Positions 50,027 to 61,609 are shown, numbered from the stretch's first letter. The stretch is DNA of 64,000 nucleotides from Torymus aiolomorphi (GCA_036365515.1 CM070874.1:174319797-174383796), one strand, 5' to 3'. The notes: a model not told the origin generated them from the sequence alone. Numbers and translations: made by a program.

Positions 50027-50241
50027 CCAAAAGAGAAATTTTAGCGGCCGCTCAGACGCCGTACCAGATACAGAAAACCCCTTTCCCAAAACACAGTGGG
50101 ATAGACAAAGTATTTCAGATCAAATAAAATAAAGTTAAATATTGTAATTAGCAAAAAAAGAAAAAAAAAGGATGTCTACAATCATATCAAATTCAGATCA
50201 ACAAATAAAAAGGGAGTCACATAATAAACCGAGAAAAGGAA

Positions 50242-50272
<31 letters not shown>

Positions 50273-50496
50273 GGGTGAACCGGTTTTGGAGAGGTATAGT
50301 TCTTTTTCTCAGAGTTGCCTATGTTAACGTGACTAAAGAAATATGGACCCTGGGGTTATAGACTCTAGAAAATGGCCGAAAACTCTCCAAAACCGGTCAT
50401 ATATATCTTTGCCGGTGTGAAGAGGCTCTTCAAAACCGGAGAAACTCTTCAAAACCGGTATATAATATCTAGAAAAACTCTCTAAAACCCACAAAC

Positions 50497-50569
<73 letters not shown>

Positions 50570-50690
50570 GCATGCACGCACGCACGCACGCACGCACAAA
50601 ATGAGAATTTCATTGTAGGCAATTAAATGGTCGCCGATAGTAATTCTTTGACACTCCCGAAGGCTACTAACCCGAGGAAAGATATATTTA
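50027..50690. other. Gypsy 3-prime flank and microsatellites
   Basis: (TA)n at 50248-50272 and (CA)n at 50498-50566 with (GCAC)n to 50597. CAAAACCGG-type phrases repeat four times at 50278-50490 in both orientations. An LTR could not be delimited. Confidence 0.5.
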
Positions 50691-50765
50691 ACCTTTACAG
50701 GACCGGAAAGCCAGTATACTGGCTCAACCCATGGTCGACACTTTACCCATGATGAATCCATGATA

Positions 50766-52056
50766 CGAGGGTCATTTGATAAGTACCTAGCCTACAAATT
50801 AAAACACCAAAATTTTACAAAAAATAAAATTTATTTTTCAATGTAGTCTCCTTTTAGTTGAATACACTTGGTCCAGCGGTGTTCCAATTTTTTTAACCCC
50901 GTTGAAAAAAATGTTTTCTCTTGGTTTGCAAATTAGGCCTCCGTGGCGGCGATTATTTCGTTATTGGAGTGGAATCTCTTCCCGGCGAGCGAATTTTTTA
51001 GGTTCGGAAAAAAAAGTCGCACGGAGCCAAATCTGGAGAATACGGTGGATGGGTCAGCAGTTCGTAGCGTAATTCGACCAATTTAGCCGTGGCGAGTGCA
51101 GAAGTGTGAGCCGGTGCATTATCGTGGTGGAAAAGCACTTTCTTTTTAGACAAATGGGGCCGTTTTTCTTCTAACACGGCGTCAAATCGGCTCAATAGTT
51201 CGGCGTAGTACTGTCCTGTGACCGTTTTGCCCTTCTCCAGATAGTCAATCAAAATCACACCTTGAGAATCCCAGAAAACAGTGGCCATCACCTTTCCGGC
51301 CGACGGGACCGTCTTCGCCTTCTTCGGAGCAGGTTCACCGGGTAAGGTCCACTGTTTTGACTGCTCCTTGGTCTCTGGAGTGTAGTAGTGAATCCATGTT
51401 TCGTCGACGGTCACGTAACGACGCAAAAACTCTTTTGGATTGCGATTAAACAGCTCCAAACACTGCTCTGAACTGGTCACACGGATGCGCTTGTTGTCTG
51501 CAGTCATCAAACGCGGCACCCACCTTGCTGACAGCTTCCTCATGCCTAAAATCTCATGTAGGATATGCCACACGCGTTCTTCTGAGATGCCTACTATCGC
51601 AGCTATCTCGTGCACCTTTAATCGGCGGTCTGACAAAACGATATCGTGTATTTTTGTCACGTTCTCCTCCGTAGTGGCTGTTTTGAGGAGCACCTGGGCG
51701 TGGATCATCAAAAACCGACGTACGACCACGTTGAAACTCGTTATACCAAAATTTAACGGTCGCCATCGAAGGAGAAGCATCCCCATACACTGCATCCAAG
51801 CGTTCTTTAATTTCACTGCGCGATTTCCCTTCCAAAAACAAGAATCGAATTACCGACCGATATTGTTCTTTCTCCATTTTTTCAAAAATCAACGGACACA
51901 TTTGCTTTCACACGCTCTCAAATATAAACTACAACTCCGATCCGGCTGAAATTTCGTCTGTAACCGTTTACAGGAAGATACTGCACTGTAGTGTATTTCT
52001 GGTGCGATAGTGGCATCATCTGGCGGTGAGGCTAGGTACTTGTCAAATGACCCTCG
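50766..52056 (-). mobile_element. Full-length mariner element, 1291 bp
   Basis: Inverted ends CGAGGGTCATTTGATAAGTA and its complement at 52037-52056 are flanked by TA at 50764-50765 and 52057-52058. The transposase runs on the minus strand. Terminal repeats are nearly perfect for 27 bases (AAGTACCTAGCC against GGCTAGGTACTT), so it was recently mobile. Confidence 0.93.
50820..51877 (-). pseudogene. Mariner transposase, two frameshifts and a nonsense codon
   Basis: The likely start is MEKEQYRSVIRFLFLEGKSR at 51877. The helix-turn-helix N-terminal half includes SMATVKFWYNEFQRG. A frameshift near 51680 moves reading to LKTATTEENVTKIHDIV. The catalytic core shows VTVDETWIHYYTPE (Asp 1), VLFHHDNAPAHTS (Asp 2) and YSPDLAPCDFFF (Asp 3, 34 residues later in mariner fashion). 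A second frameshift near 51000 and an in-frame TAA near 50920, where a Tyr is expected, follow. The rest ends in IQLKGDYIEK. All three Asp are kept, so the loss is recent. Confidence 0.9.
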
Positions 52057-52127
52057 TATGAGATACCTTTCTCATGGATTTTCTATGGGGGATAGAGCAG
52101 CTCAAATCCCGGTCCTCTAAAGGTTAA

Positions 52128-52684
52128 ATAAAAAGAACCATAGAAAGGGAAGATAACCTTCGCAAGTGTCCTAGAAACTCACTACGAGAGCAGATAAATT
52201 TTGTTCAGTCCCTTATCCGAAACGAGCTCCGTAAGCCATTCTTATGCAGCACGGACTAGATCATCTGTTAGTAAAACCATCGCATGTAATAAAAACCAGT
52301 CATGTCTGTCCTTTATGATTACGAACACAAAAAAAAACGAAAAAAATAGTTTTCTCGTTACTTACATAAATATATATACATAAAGAAATATGATCATAAA
52401 TGACAGTAGTTATAGCAGCACTATGGCGAGACCCAAACAATGAGTCATCGGCGCCAGCCGAGGTCAAAGTTCGTCGCGCCTCGCCATAGTGCTGCGTTCG
52501 CAAAAATTGTGAACAGTCAAGGGCGCAACTACGCACACGCAAACGCATATGTATATATAATATACATTGAAAATAATAACACCAACATACACAGACACTG
52601 TCGTATGCATGTGTGTGAGTGTGTGCACGCGTACTCTCTGTATTATTCCAAATGTACATTAATTACTACATTGATTAGGTTAGC
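52128..52684. other. Anonymous DNA, no gene seen
   Basis: A small inverted repeat GCACTATGGCGAG and CTCGCCATAGTGC encloses 52420-52496. Short frames show no family resemblance. Confidence 0.4.
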
Positions 52685-53420
52685 GATTTTCGATATTTTA
52701 TCGGAGTTTGGAAGCTAATAGCACATGACTCATGAATATATGGTCTTATGTGGTGCCCATGGGGTTTTCATGGTGTATAACATAACTTTTGTGTATAGCC
52801 TCTCTGTACCATGGAAAGTGTACCTTCATAAAAAATTTTCAAATTCATGGGGACTTTCGATATTTTATCGGAATTTGAAAGCTAATGGTACATGATTCAT
52901 GAATACATGGTCTTATGGGGTATCTACGGGGGTGTTTATGGTGCATTTTATAACTTTTGCGTATAGCCTCTCTGTACCATGGCAAGTGTACCTACATAAA
53001 AAATTTTTAGATTCATGTGATTTTTATGGGGATGTTTTATCGGATTTTCGAAGCTAATGATACATGATTCATGAATGTATGGTCTTATCGGGATGTCTAT
53101 TGGATTTTCATGGTGTATTTTATAACTTATGTGTATAGCATCTCTGGTACCATGGCAAGTGTACCTACATAACAAATTTTCAGATTCACGGGGTTTTTAT
53201 GGAGTTTTGGATCTTTTATCGGATTTTGGAAGGTAATGGTACATGATTCATGAATATATGGTCTTATCGGGTGTCTATGGGGTTTTTATAGTGTATTTTA
53301 TAACTTTTTTGTATACCTCCCTGCACCATGGCAAGTGCACCTACATAACAAATTTTCAGATTCATGGGTTTCTTATGGTTCTTTACAACTGTTGTGTGTA
53401 GCTTCTCTGTACTGTGCAAC
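52685..53420. repeat. Four tandem copies of a 165-180 bp unit
   Basis: Copies start near 52689, 52855, 53030 and 53210. Each has TTTTATCGGA, GCTAATGGTACATGATTCAT, ATATGGTCTTAT, GTATAGCCTCTCTGTACCAT and GGCAAGTGTACCTACATAA. Confidence 0.88.
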
Positions 53421-55430
53421 AAATGGTCAACGCCCAACGCACAGTAACTAATCATGCGCGCACGGTTTTGAAAAAATGGAAAAACCGTAACTTTATGGAC
53501 ATCTCATAAGACCACGTCATCATAGATTACACTTTCGCGACACTCTCGTGGAACTGTACACTCGAATTTCTGCATTGAACCACTATCTACATAACGTACC
53601 CGCGCACAACATTTGTATGGGCACAAGAGAGACACATGACGCACTGCAGAATCTGTACAATACACTCATGATATTTCGCGATGGAGATGTTCACGCAACA
53701 AGACAATATTCACGACTGACAGTGGGTCGACCGTTCGTTTTTGCCGCGAGTGACCTCATCGCGTCGGCTCTCTGCTGTCGAATTATATAATCATCTTATC
53801 ACGATTTAGTCATAACTGACAGTCGTCGAAATTGCATCTTGTCATGTCTCCCATCATGTTTTCCGAAGAGAAACGCGTCGACTTTTTTTCGCCTTTATTT
53901 ATTTAATCGTACGACACTGTGGAATTTTGCTGATCAATGAGAAAATGTCACGTGTACGTCGAGTTGCAGCTGCACAATATTTTGACTATTCAATTACATA
54001 GGGAAAACATTTTTTCTCGAGGAAAGGAAGATGAAATGTTTTTTTTCCTTTATTTAATCGTACGAACACTGGAATTTTGCGGATTAACGAGAAAATGTCT
54101 CGTACATCGAGTTGCAGCTGCACCTTATTATAACCCTCCACTACCTAGCAAATCATTTTTAATGGAAGAAAACAGTATTAACGAGGGAGCATTATCCACG
54201 CGATTACTTTGCGAGTTCGACAAAGACTGAAATAGTGTGTGACCACGCCCGTCAAGTTAAGATGGCGATGGTTTAGCAACACGTCGAAGAATCTGATTGG
54301 TGGTGACGATGCATCAGTAAAGAAATTCATTGGTTACCGCTTTGTCGAGCTGATTCACCGCGATGCTAGTGCCAACCCCATCGCACGGTTCACGGAATCG
54401 TGATAAGAGGTGCGAATAGGCCATTCAAAGGTCATAGTATGAAAAGAGATGTATAACTTTTTCAAGTCAAAACGACCAATGATTTACTTACGACATGTCT
54501 TTCTCTTTCGAGTATTTTAATTCCCGATTTTTCTTTATATTACATTAGCGTTAGCACACTTTATTATCACTTCGATTAAAAAGGGAATTTAATGATATAA
54601 GAAATTTGTAGAGTAAAACAGAAAATTGTTACTGCCTGTCTGGAAGCGCCAAATTAAGTATAATATCAGCAAAGAATTACACATAGAAGCATATAGAAGC
54701 ACATACACCCACAAATAGTCACACATTAACACACACACACACACACACGTCAATAATTTGATGTTCCAACATACATACGACAGACACTGGTATCTATCAG
54801 ATGGTTGATCGAGTAAGGACCGCAAGGTCTTTTCAAACTTTTCCTCGAGGAGCGGATGACTAGCGGAAAGTCGGCTACTGGAAGTCGCCTGTAGGCTGTC
54901 GGAAGTCAGCCGTTGGCTGCTGGAAATCGGCTGCCGACCGCTGGAGGTCGATTGTTGGCTGCTGGAAGTCGGCTGTTGGCTGATGGAAGTCGACTGCCTT
55001 TTGCAGGAAGTAGCTGTTTCAAATACTGTTTCAGTTATCCATACGTCTACATCGGCGGTCCCTCTACTACTGACGCATCAGGGGACCACACCCTGGAAAG
55101 TTAGTGACACTGGTATAGCAACACGAAGAACTCATTCGTGACAGATGACGACACAGTGTAAAAACAGCTCATTGGCTATTTTTGTGATTAGCGGTGGCGT
55201 CGCACCAGAAAACAGATCATTCGCTGCTGGTGCGCCCTCAACAAGCTGATTTAGTGGCCCCGAAAGGTGCAGCGGCTAAGAACTCATTTGCCACCACTGC
55301 GCCGGCAAACAAGCTATTTTGCCGTGGAGCTAGCCCCATCACAAGACTCGCGGACTTTGAGTGGCTGCGCGTGGAGGACGCGGGTCGCGGTTATGAGCTC
55401 TTCGGGAGAAGTGTTTCAGAGTGCCCAGTA
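53421..55430. other. Possible Polinton left flank; no gene recognised
   Basis: The open frame 53548-53790 (plus) follows a CpG-rich start and has no recognised domain. A block of about 100 bases at 53885-53985 (TTTAATCGTACGACACTG, GAGTTGCAGCTGCAC) is repeated at 54050-54125. A degenerate GGCTGCTGGAAGTCGGCTGT minisatellite lies at 54865-54995. From 55190 the frame 55194-55502 leads into the ATPase and may hold its decayed N terminus. Confidence 0.4.
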
Positions 55431-55434
55431 AGTG

Positions 55435-55880
55435 TGAATTATGGACACGCTTTGGAAATATCCATGGACTTGTATGTTGAGCGGATCAACCGGTTGCGGT
55501 AAAACAGTATTTGTTAAAATATTTTTGAAATACATTGACCGCTTGACTTGAATACATTGATTGCTATTACGGTGAATGACGATCAGCATACAGAGATCTG
55601 GATAAAGACGTTGAATTTCGCGAAGGTCTACTAAAAACATCGATTGGCTTAACGATCCAAAACCCAAGTTGATCATTATCGACGACCTCAGGAGGAGCCA
55701 CAGTGTCATCACAACAACTTGAGCGTTCATCTTGCTAGACAAGTATATCCATAAATCCTCGATTTTTAGAAGAAGCCTACCGGGACGCAACATCGCAAGC
55801 ATTTGGCTACCTCTTGTTGGATATGAAGCAAACCACATCGGATAATTGCCGATAATTGCCAGACAGTAAAAACCAAATTC
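55435..55880 (+). pseudogene. Polinton FtsK/HerA-type packaging ATPase, broken
   Basis: Walker A is plain at 55477-55516 (LSGSTGCGKTVFVKIF) and Walker B at 55669-55686 (LIIIDDL). A C-terminal phrase with EEAYRDATSQAFGYLLLDMK lies at 55768-55830 in another frame. This is the A32-like family that pumps element DNA into capsids. Between Walker A and B there is a TGA (55548-55550) and a frame change, and the part after Walker B is shortened by a deletion, because the sensor region is absent. An open frame on the opposite strand is a shadow. Confidence 0.75.
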
Positions 55881-55889
55881 CAATCGTAT

Positions 55890-56205
55890 CATTATAATGG
55901 CTACAAAAATGCGTTATCCTTTTGGTTGAAAAGAGGCTACCGTCTTGGCGGCATTGTGCCATTTTAACAAAGAACAGTGAAAAGCAGTTTTACAGAAAGC
56001 TGATACAAAATTGGTTCGTCGTATTTGCGAGTACGCTTTAAACGTATTGGTAGGTAATGTTCCGCTAAGTAAAGGTCACAAGGGTCGCCTGCATAAGCAC
56101 GCAAAAGTTCTGCGAAAACTAGCATCACCGGATATCACTTTGCAGCGAAGAACTTTGGTCTGCTAGAACCTCTGATTGACACGCTTCTTGGTAATGTCGC
56201 GAATA
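55890..56205 (+). pseudogene. Small basic Polinton gene with CEYALNVL motif
   Basis: Between the ATPase and the coiled-coil gene, pieces read ADTKLVRRICEYALNVLVGN at 56001-56060, then a basic stretch RLHKHAKVLRKLASPDITLQ. A hydrophobic end (LLEPLIDTLLGNV) follows after a frame change at about 56155. This short, basic, two-part layout recurs in animal Polintons at this position. Its function is not known to me. At least two frameshifts and one nonsense codon. Confidence 0.6.
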
Positions 56206-56212
56206 AATAAAG

Positions 56213-57000
56213 ATGGAACACGCGAGAAAGATGATTCTTCTACAGTAAGAGATCGTTGAACGTTTTCAGACAACGCTCCAAAAAGATAAGATAAAGTCTG
56301 TGCAAACACAAGAATCAGTGACGAGTAGACTCGATGCTGAAATGAACGAAAAAATAAACTCGCCAACCGTCAAGTTTTACAGCAATATGTTCACTTTAAA
56401 GGAACCGAAGGAGGAAATAAGTATAAAAAAGAACAAAAATGACACTGTCAGCGATTCTAATACGGTGGACGATAATGAGCAGGAGGAGGAGGAGAAAACC
56501 GATGAGTGCATTGACGCAAACATTATCTATACCGTCCCGGAAAAGTACAAAGCGGAAGCCAAACAGCTCCTGCGACGCTTGCGAGCTGGTGGTAAAGTAG
56601 TTTGGGATGCCAACGGGGTCTTAACGATAGATGGCACGATTGTGCCCGGAGCCAATATTGTCAACTTGGTGAATGACGCAATGAGAGATAGAAGAAGGAG
56701 CGCTTCGCCTGGGCATCTTCAGTTCGCTGTCATTTTTCCAAACAACTGTGCCACGAGAGTTTACAGGTAACAAGTGTGTTTGAAAAAACGTTACCAGACC
56801 CTCATCGACCAGTGAGCATTCAGAGAACAGTGTTTTTACTACACCGCTTCGCGTTCCTTCTTTGAGAATTCAGAGTAGTGGCGACAGAGCCGGTGGCCAA
56901 AGAGATTCAGCGCAAACCGAAAAAAGAAGAAGTCAGCTGAAAAAAGATCTCACCACCACACTCTGAAATACTGTCATGGCGCGGAATGAGTAAGATATTT
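56213..57000 (+). pseudogene. Polinton coiled-coil/structural-type protein
   Basis: The ATG at 56213 opens a frame that meets a TAA after 11 codons. Further sequence is open 56300-56770 with RLDAEMNEKINS, an acidic stretch (EQEEEEKTDE), then YTVPEKYKAEAKQLLRRLRA and the conserved GVLTIDGTIVPGANIVNLVN. A frame change near 56735 leads to a basic tail. The TIDG..IPG..I..LVND block is characteristic of a conserved Polinton protein of unknown role, probably virion-associated. Acid-rich linkers vary among copies. Confidence 0.65.
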
Positions 57001-57039
57001 GGGCTGCGCTAATAAATTCTTAAGAAGGAGACCAGGAGA

Positions 57040-57480
57040 CAAAACAGCGTTCCAGATTCACTCGTTGATTTATTACCGTTTGAAATGCATGTACCGCATT
57101 AGAAATTTTGCGGACCTGGAACTAAGCTAGCAGAGCGTATTGGACGTGTCGACGAATCAATCCATTGGATGAGGCCAGCCGGCAGCATGATCTAGCTTAT
57201 GCTGACTCGAACAGTGATCTTTGTCAAGCCGACCGAGTTTTAGCGCAATATGCTTAACTCGCATGCCCGCCGAAGAAACACAGTCTGACGAAAGAACAGT
57301 CACGATGATGACAGCTTGTTGCATGGTTAGCAAGATAACTTTTGAAAAAAATTTTTCTCGTATCAAGAATGTTATCAGAAAATGAGACAAGAAAGATAAA
57401 AAAACAAAGCGTGGACAAATGAAAAAGGGTAAGAGGAAGGAACAGAAACGAAAGGATAAGAAGAAAATAGACAAAATAAT
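57040..57480 (+). pseudogene. Polinton phospholipase A2-like protein, catalytic region frameshifted
   Basis: The calcium-loop phrase NFCGPGTKLAER is at 57098-57130. The catalytic helix LDEASRQHDLAYADSNSD is at 57166-57220 in a different frame, so an indel lies between them. The His-Asp dyad is kept (RQHDLAY), but the Cys that normally stands three residues before His is Ser. A third frame change is followed by a Lys/Arg-rich tail. The fold is that of parvovirus-like phospholipase A2 domains, thought to breach endosomal membranes. It is inactive here. It sits between the coiled-coil gene and integrase, the usual neighbourhood. Confidence 0.75.
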
Positions 57481-57539
57481 CTCCATAATGCATAGAACGT
57501 TTGAAATACTTTACCTGTTCTACATCCTTTTTCTAGACG

Positions 57540-58345
57540 TAATTATAATGTGCATAATTTCGACGACGTGTGGGAAGCTGATTTCATGGACATGAGATCT
57601 ATAAAATCTTACAACGATGGCTACAGCTACGTTTTGAGTGTTATCGATGTTCTCAGAAAATACGCTTGGGTTGAACCTCTCAAGGACAAAACTTGGAGAA
57701 ACGTCGCTGACGCTTTTGCGCATTTTTTGTCAAGAACTAATGGACGGAAATCAATATGTCTTCAAACTGATAAAAGTAAAATATTTATCGGTGGAGCGCT
57801 GCAGGGAGATTTCTCAAAGTACGATATAGCGTTTAGAGTGATACGCAGTCTAGATGTAAAAGCTGTCATTGTGGAAAGATTTATAAAAACTATAAAAGAA
57901 CATGGCGATATTTCACTTATAAAAATACTCGAAGGTATGTTGATCTTTTGTAGAAGATCGTAGAGGCATACTATCATACCAAACATTCGGCCACAAAAAT
58001 GGTGCAAGCAGCCGTAACACTGTACAATGCAGCCAAAGTTCGTTGAAAATTTACAACGTCGATATGGCAATAATAGTGTTTTCAAAACCCTTAAATACTG
58101 CGTGGGTGACTTGGTGAGCGTCAGTCGTGCAAAGAACGTTTTCGTTAAATGATATGAGAGTGGTTAGACACTAGAGATATTTAAACTTACATCGACGTGT
58201 CCGCCTGCAGTTTATTATTTAGAAGACTAAGCAGGCGAGGTTTTTGAAATTGATGAAATTTTCAAAACTACAGGCAAAGGTTCGTCTAAAGAATATTTTG
58301 TAAAATAGGAAGGACACGCGCTAAGTTCAATTCCTGGATTAGAGC
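57540..58345 (+). pseudogene. Polinton integrase (rve-type), degenerate
   Basis: The frame 57550-57963 reads VWEADFMDMRSIKSYNDGYS (first Asp), CLQTDKSKIFIGGALQ (second Asp) and AVIVERFIKTIKEHGD (Glu), the DDE core of the retroviral-like integrase that inserts Polinton DNA. The Gly after TDK appears as Ser and the segment between second Asp and Glu is altered. After 57963 reading continues in other frames through MVQAAVTLYNAAK, then VGDLVSVSRAKNVF, VYYLED and a chromodomain-like KEYFVK end, where TGG (Trp) seems to be TAG at 58301-58303. The three catalytic residues are still there, but the protein cannot be made whole. Confidence 0.82.
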
Positions 58346-58437
58346 GAATAAATTAACGAATATGGGAGCGTCCGACAAAAACCAGCCAGTGGGCGTGCGC
58401 GACGCATTTTTCGTGCAAAACACGCTCTGTTCAACAC

Positions 58438-59131
58438 GCTCGTAATCGTATTCTGAGTCCCTCAGAAAAAAAACACATATGAGGCGTTTCATGTCAGCTC
58501 TCCAGGCGCGGCGCGCGAGCGCGAAATCATGCTGTTTTCAGCTTGTGTTTGAAGGGCTAAGATGTATCTAAAAAAATAATCCCCAAAAAAACACAAAACG
58601 TGTTATATCTCAAAAACTATATTTTTAATATTTTTTTTGACCTGCTAGATCGAAAGAGGAGGAAATTTTACATGGATATAGCCTTTTTCTACACAGGGGT
58701 TTTTTGATTTTTTCGAGATATTATTCAAGAAATACTTAGAATTGAAAATTTTTGAGAAACTAATAGCACCATCGGAAAGCTGAGGAAAAAATACCTCGAA
58801 ATCACTTGGGGATTATTTTTTTTAGATACATCTTAGCCCTTCAAACACAAGCTGAAAACAGCATGATTTCGCGCTCGCGCGCCGCGCCTGGAGAGCTGAC
58901 GTGAAACGCCTCATATGCACAGATCAATAATACCTTTAACTATTGTGAAGTACTGTTTTAAAATTTGTTATTGCTGCTATGACTATTATTGCTGTTATAC
59001 TTTAAGAAAAATGGTTCTGAACTTACCACTCGAAAAGTGTTTGGGAATAAAAAGAATAGCACCATTGGAAAGAGCAGGAAAAATCTATCGACATGTCTTT
59101 TGTTTTTTTCTGAGAGACTCAGAATACGATT
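58438..59131. mobile_element. Nested inverted-repeat element between Polinton genes
   Basis: Outer arms AATCGTATTCTGAGTCCCTC (58446) and the inverse at 59108-59128 enclose an inner palindrome 58478-58917. The inner palindrome's 110-base arms (TATGAGGCGTTTCATGTCAG against CTGACGTGAAACGCCTCATA) are almost identical and GC-rich (GCGCGGCGCGCGAGCGCG). This looks like one MITE inside another. No coding sequence. Confidence 0.75.
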
Positions 59132-59138
59132 AGCAACA

Positions 59139-59915
59139 GCAGCATGAATTATTTTGCCGAAAATACAACGACACATTTCATCGCGCAAATCCCTCAGCAG
59201 ATACGTCTTCAAGGTTTATGGTCAGTCACGCTTACGGAGGTTCAAATTCCGCTGACATTTCAACACGTGCCGAGCAACCGGATAGAACAGTTTAGCTTAA
59301 TCTCATTACATTCTCGACTCTAGAGATAAAGGCAAAAATGTCAGTACTACAGTGTCGCTGGTTCATCCAGGAATTTACAGAGATGCAAACATTATAATTA
59401 AGTGAGCTAAATAATTTAAACTGTATAGAGGACCATTCGAAATTCAGTATCGATCCCCATGATTACCTGACAGTCTACAGAGTTTGTACAAAGATAACTT
59501 ACTCTGAATTCAGTCACCACCTTTATTTATCCAAAAAGTTCCGAAAAATTTTGGGATTCGAAAGCACAAATAGTATTTTTATAAGAGATGAAGAATCAGT
59601 AGTAAGTGATAGACCTGCCCATCTCTCAAATGGACTTCTATCCATGCTTATGATTTATAGATATATTTGCGAACCTTACGTAACAGGTGACGTTCAATCG
59701 CGATTGTTGCGAGCAGTATCGTTAAATATCGACGATTACACGTATGGTAGTACGAGAATCAACGGTTTCTCCCACACATGTACGTACCTATATTATTCAA
59801 TTCATTTCAGACAATCGAAATTGATATAAGGGACCAAAGTGGCCGTGCGATATCACTCGATTACGGTACTTTGACGGTGACACTTCATTTCAAGAAACTT
59901 GACTAGAGCTCACTT
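59139..59915 (+). pseudogene. Polinton penton-like minor capsid protein, broken
   Basis: The ATG at 59139 opens with NYFAENTTTHFIAQIPQQIR and TEVQIPLTFQHVPSNRIEQF. After several stops and frame changes, SIFIRDEESVVSDRPAHLSN and the block ICEPYVTGDVQSRLLRAVSL (59665-59730) follow. The end, IEIDIRDQSGRAI with YGTLTVTLHFKK, is read near 59817-59905. The YSDICEP..VGD..APLLR-like layout and the IDIRD..GR end are those of the single jelly-roll vertex protein of Polintons. At least four lesions. Confidence 0.7.
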
Positions 59916-59964
59916 TTAATACAGTGATGGATCGTTATCAAGAATACTTCAACATTACTTCAAC

Positions 59965-60430
59965 ATGCAAGTTGGCGGTGGATATATGGGTCACGGCGGT
60001 ATTGGTTCTTTTTTGACTGGAATTTTCCGTCGCGTTGCCCTCTTTTCACTCGTGGAGCCAAGGCTGTTGGGAAGGAGACTGTGCGTACTGGTATGAACAT
60101 TATGTCTGATGTTACCATACGAAACACACTGTTCAAAAAGTCGATTCGCAAGCGCTTTAAAGAATCTGATGAAGTTCTCAAACGAAAGGTAGAGGAGAAA
60201 TAAACTAATGGAGGGGTCGGAATATTAGTTACCACGCTGTCGCTTACCACTTCAGTTGCGAATGAGTCCTGGCTCTGATACAAATCACAGAGGTAAAAAG
60301 AAGAAAAGCAGCTCAAGAAGAAGGAAAACAGGAAAACACAAGTCTAATAGTTCGAAAAGAGGCAAAGCTAAGAGAAAACAAACGAAACAAAAGAAGAAGA
60401 AGAGAACCACGAGAGATATTTTTGGATAGA
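59965..60430 (+). pseudogene. Polinton basic core-like protein (adenovirus pX-like position)
   Basis: The ATG at 59965 gives MQVGGGYMGHGGIGSFLTGI. After a frame change near 60035, GAKAVGKETVRTGMNIMSDV and FKKSIRKRFKESDEVLKRKV follow. A Lys/Arg-rich tail at 60290-60425 ends KKKRTTRDIFG before the TAG at 60427-60429. A glycine-rich start, an amphipathic GAKAVGKE helix and a strongly basic tail with this ending are a common Polinton protein, probably DNA-binding inside the capsid. Two or more frameshifts. The next gene starts 5 bases after this tail. Confidence 0.75.
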
Positions 60431-60434
60431 TAAG

Positions 60435-61095
60435 ATGGCTTTTTTACACACCCATTTGTGTGAGTGTCTCAAGTCGGAGTTGTTTCTGTTTGAAATTCCT
60501 CCCACTGAAACAGCGATAGAAAATTCATACTGGATACAATATAAACCAATATCGTCTTTAACTGATGAGTCGCCTATAGAATTTGTATTACCAGGCAATG
60601 GTAAAGAATATATTGATCTTGCTCACGCGATGCTTAGTCTGCGTGCAAGTCTACAAACTACGGTTCACATGCCACAAGTCGCTACAGCCCAGGTGCCCAA
60701 AGTCGGACCTGTCAATAATTTTATGCATTCTTTATTTAATCAAGTGGATGTATTTTTTATCAAAAACCTGTATCACAGCTAACAAACGCTTAGACTTACA
60801 GAGCGTACCTTGAAACTTTATTGAATTATGGATCTGCTGACCAAAATTCACATTTGACGAGTGTGTTGTGGTACAACGATACTGCTGCAAAAATGGATGA
60901 CGGTCAAGATGCAAATGAAGGCCTTCTGCAACATCGCAAATTAATGTCGGCAACCAAATCTGTTGACATGATTGTCCATCTCCACTGCGACGTGTTCAAT
61001 CAAGAAAAATTATTAATAAATGGTGTCCAGGTGAGTGCGATTAGTAAGGTCACGCGATAATTTTTGTCTCATGGATCCTACGGCGCCGTAGATGT
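60435..61095 (+). pseudogene. Polinton major capsid protein, N-terminal third only
   Basis: The ATG at 60435 opens MAFLHTHLCECLKSELFLFE, then ENSYWIQYKPISSLTDESPI, then NGKEYIDLAHAMLSLRASLQ and NNFMHSLFNQVDVFF. A frameshift near 60770 moves on to YGSADQNSHLTSVLWYNDTA, and a further shift near 61052 to DNFCLMDPTA. This is the start of the double jelly-roll capsid protein, about 200 of the usual 600-plus residues. At about 61090 the similarity stops, so the second jelly roll has been deleted. Such a product could not form capsids. Confidence 0.8.
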
Positions 61096-61609
61096 TCGAG
61101 GTCGATGGGTCGAGTTCTTTACATTTTCAGATTGCGTGGAGTTGATCATCCCCGGAGACTTTCAAGGTTAAATTAAGTGCAGTGATCATCCGGAATCGTG
61201 GCCATTCCAGCCATCATTCGAGGGTTAGTGTATTGAGCGTCCATTTTGTGTCTGTTTGAGGCCAGCTACCATTCTAGGAGGTAAGCGGAAGGGCTCTAAC
61301 GGCGGCTACCGTTTCCTCTCAAAGTTAATAAAATTAGTTAATACTAAATACATAGTTATACTCCTTGAGTTTTTACTAGCGAGTGTAATTTCCTTGTGCG
61401 CGTGTCAGTGTCCCACCTTCCTCCTCACAAGTTTTCAGGATATTAATCATTGCGGTATGCGTCGTCAGAGGTTTGTTGTGTCGGAGCACAGCAGTGGTAG
61501 TTGCAGTTCGTTCAAACCGCGCTGTCGTACCACATATACGTGGAAGATTTGTTTCTTGGTAGCCAGTACGTTCCGAGTCGTGATCGTCATTTCAAGCTAC
61601 ATAAAAACG
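61096..61609. other. Non-coding junction inside the Polinton
   Basis: The sequence that replaced the capsid C terminus has no recognised coding content. It may include the promoter or leader of the next gene. A duplicated word (TGATCATCC) occurs at 61144 and 61181. Confidence 0.4.

Larger units (their letters stand above)
50692..52123. mobile_element. piggyBac-type MITE carrying a mariner insertion
   Basis: TTAA at 50688-50691 and 52124-52127 flanks CCTTTACAGGACCGG and its inverse CCGGTCCTCTAAAGG. Without the mariner the element is only about 140 bp, a palindromic MITE. Confidence 0.8.

Noticed and set aside
55416..55892. 158-codon minus-strand open frame over the ATPase
   Set aside because: The plus strand shows Walker A and B motifs, and the minus frame has no recognisable domain.
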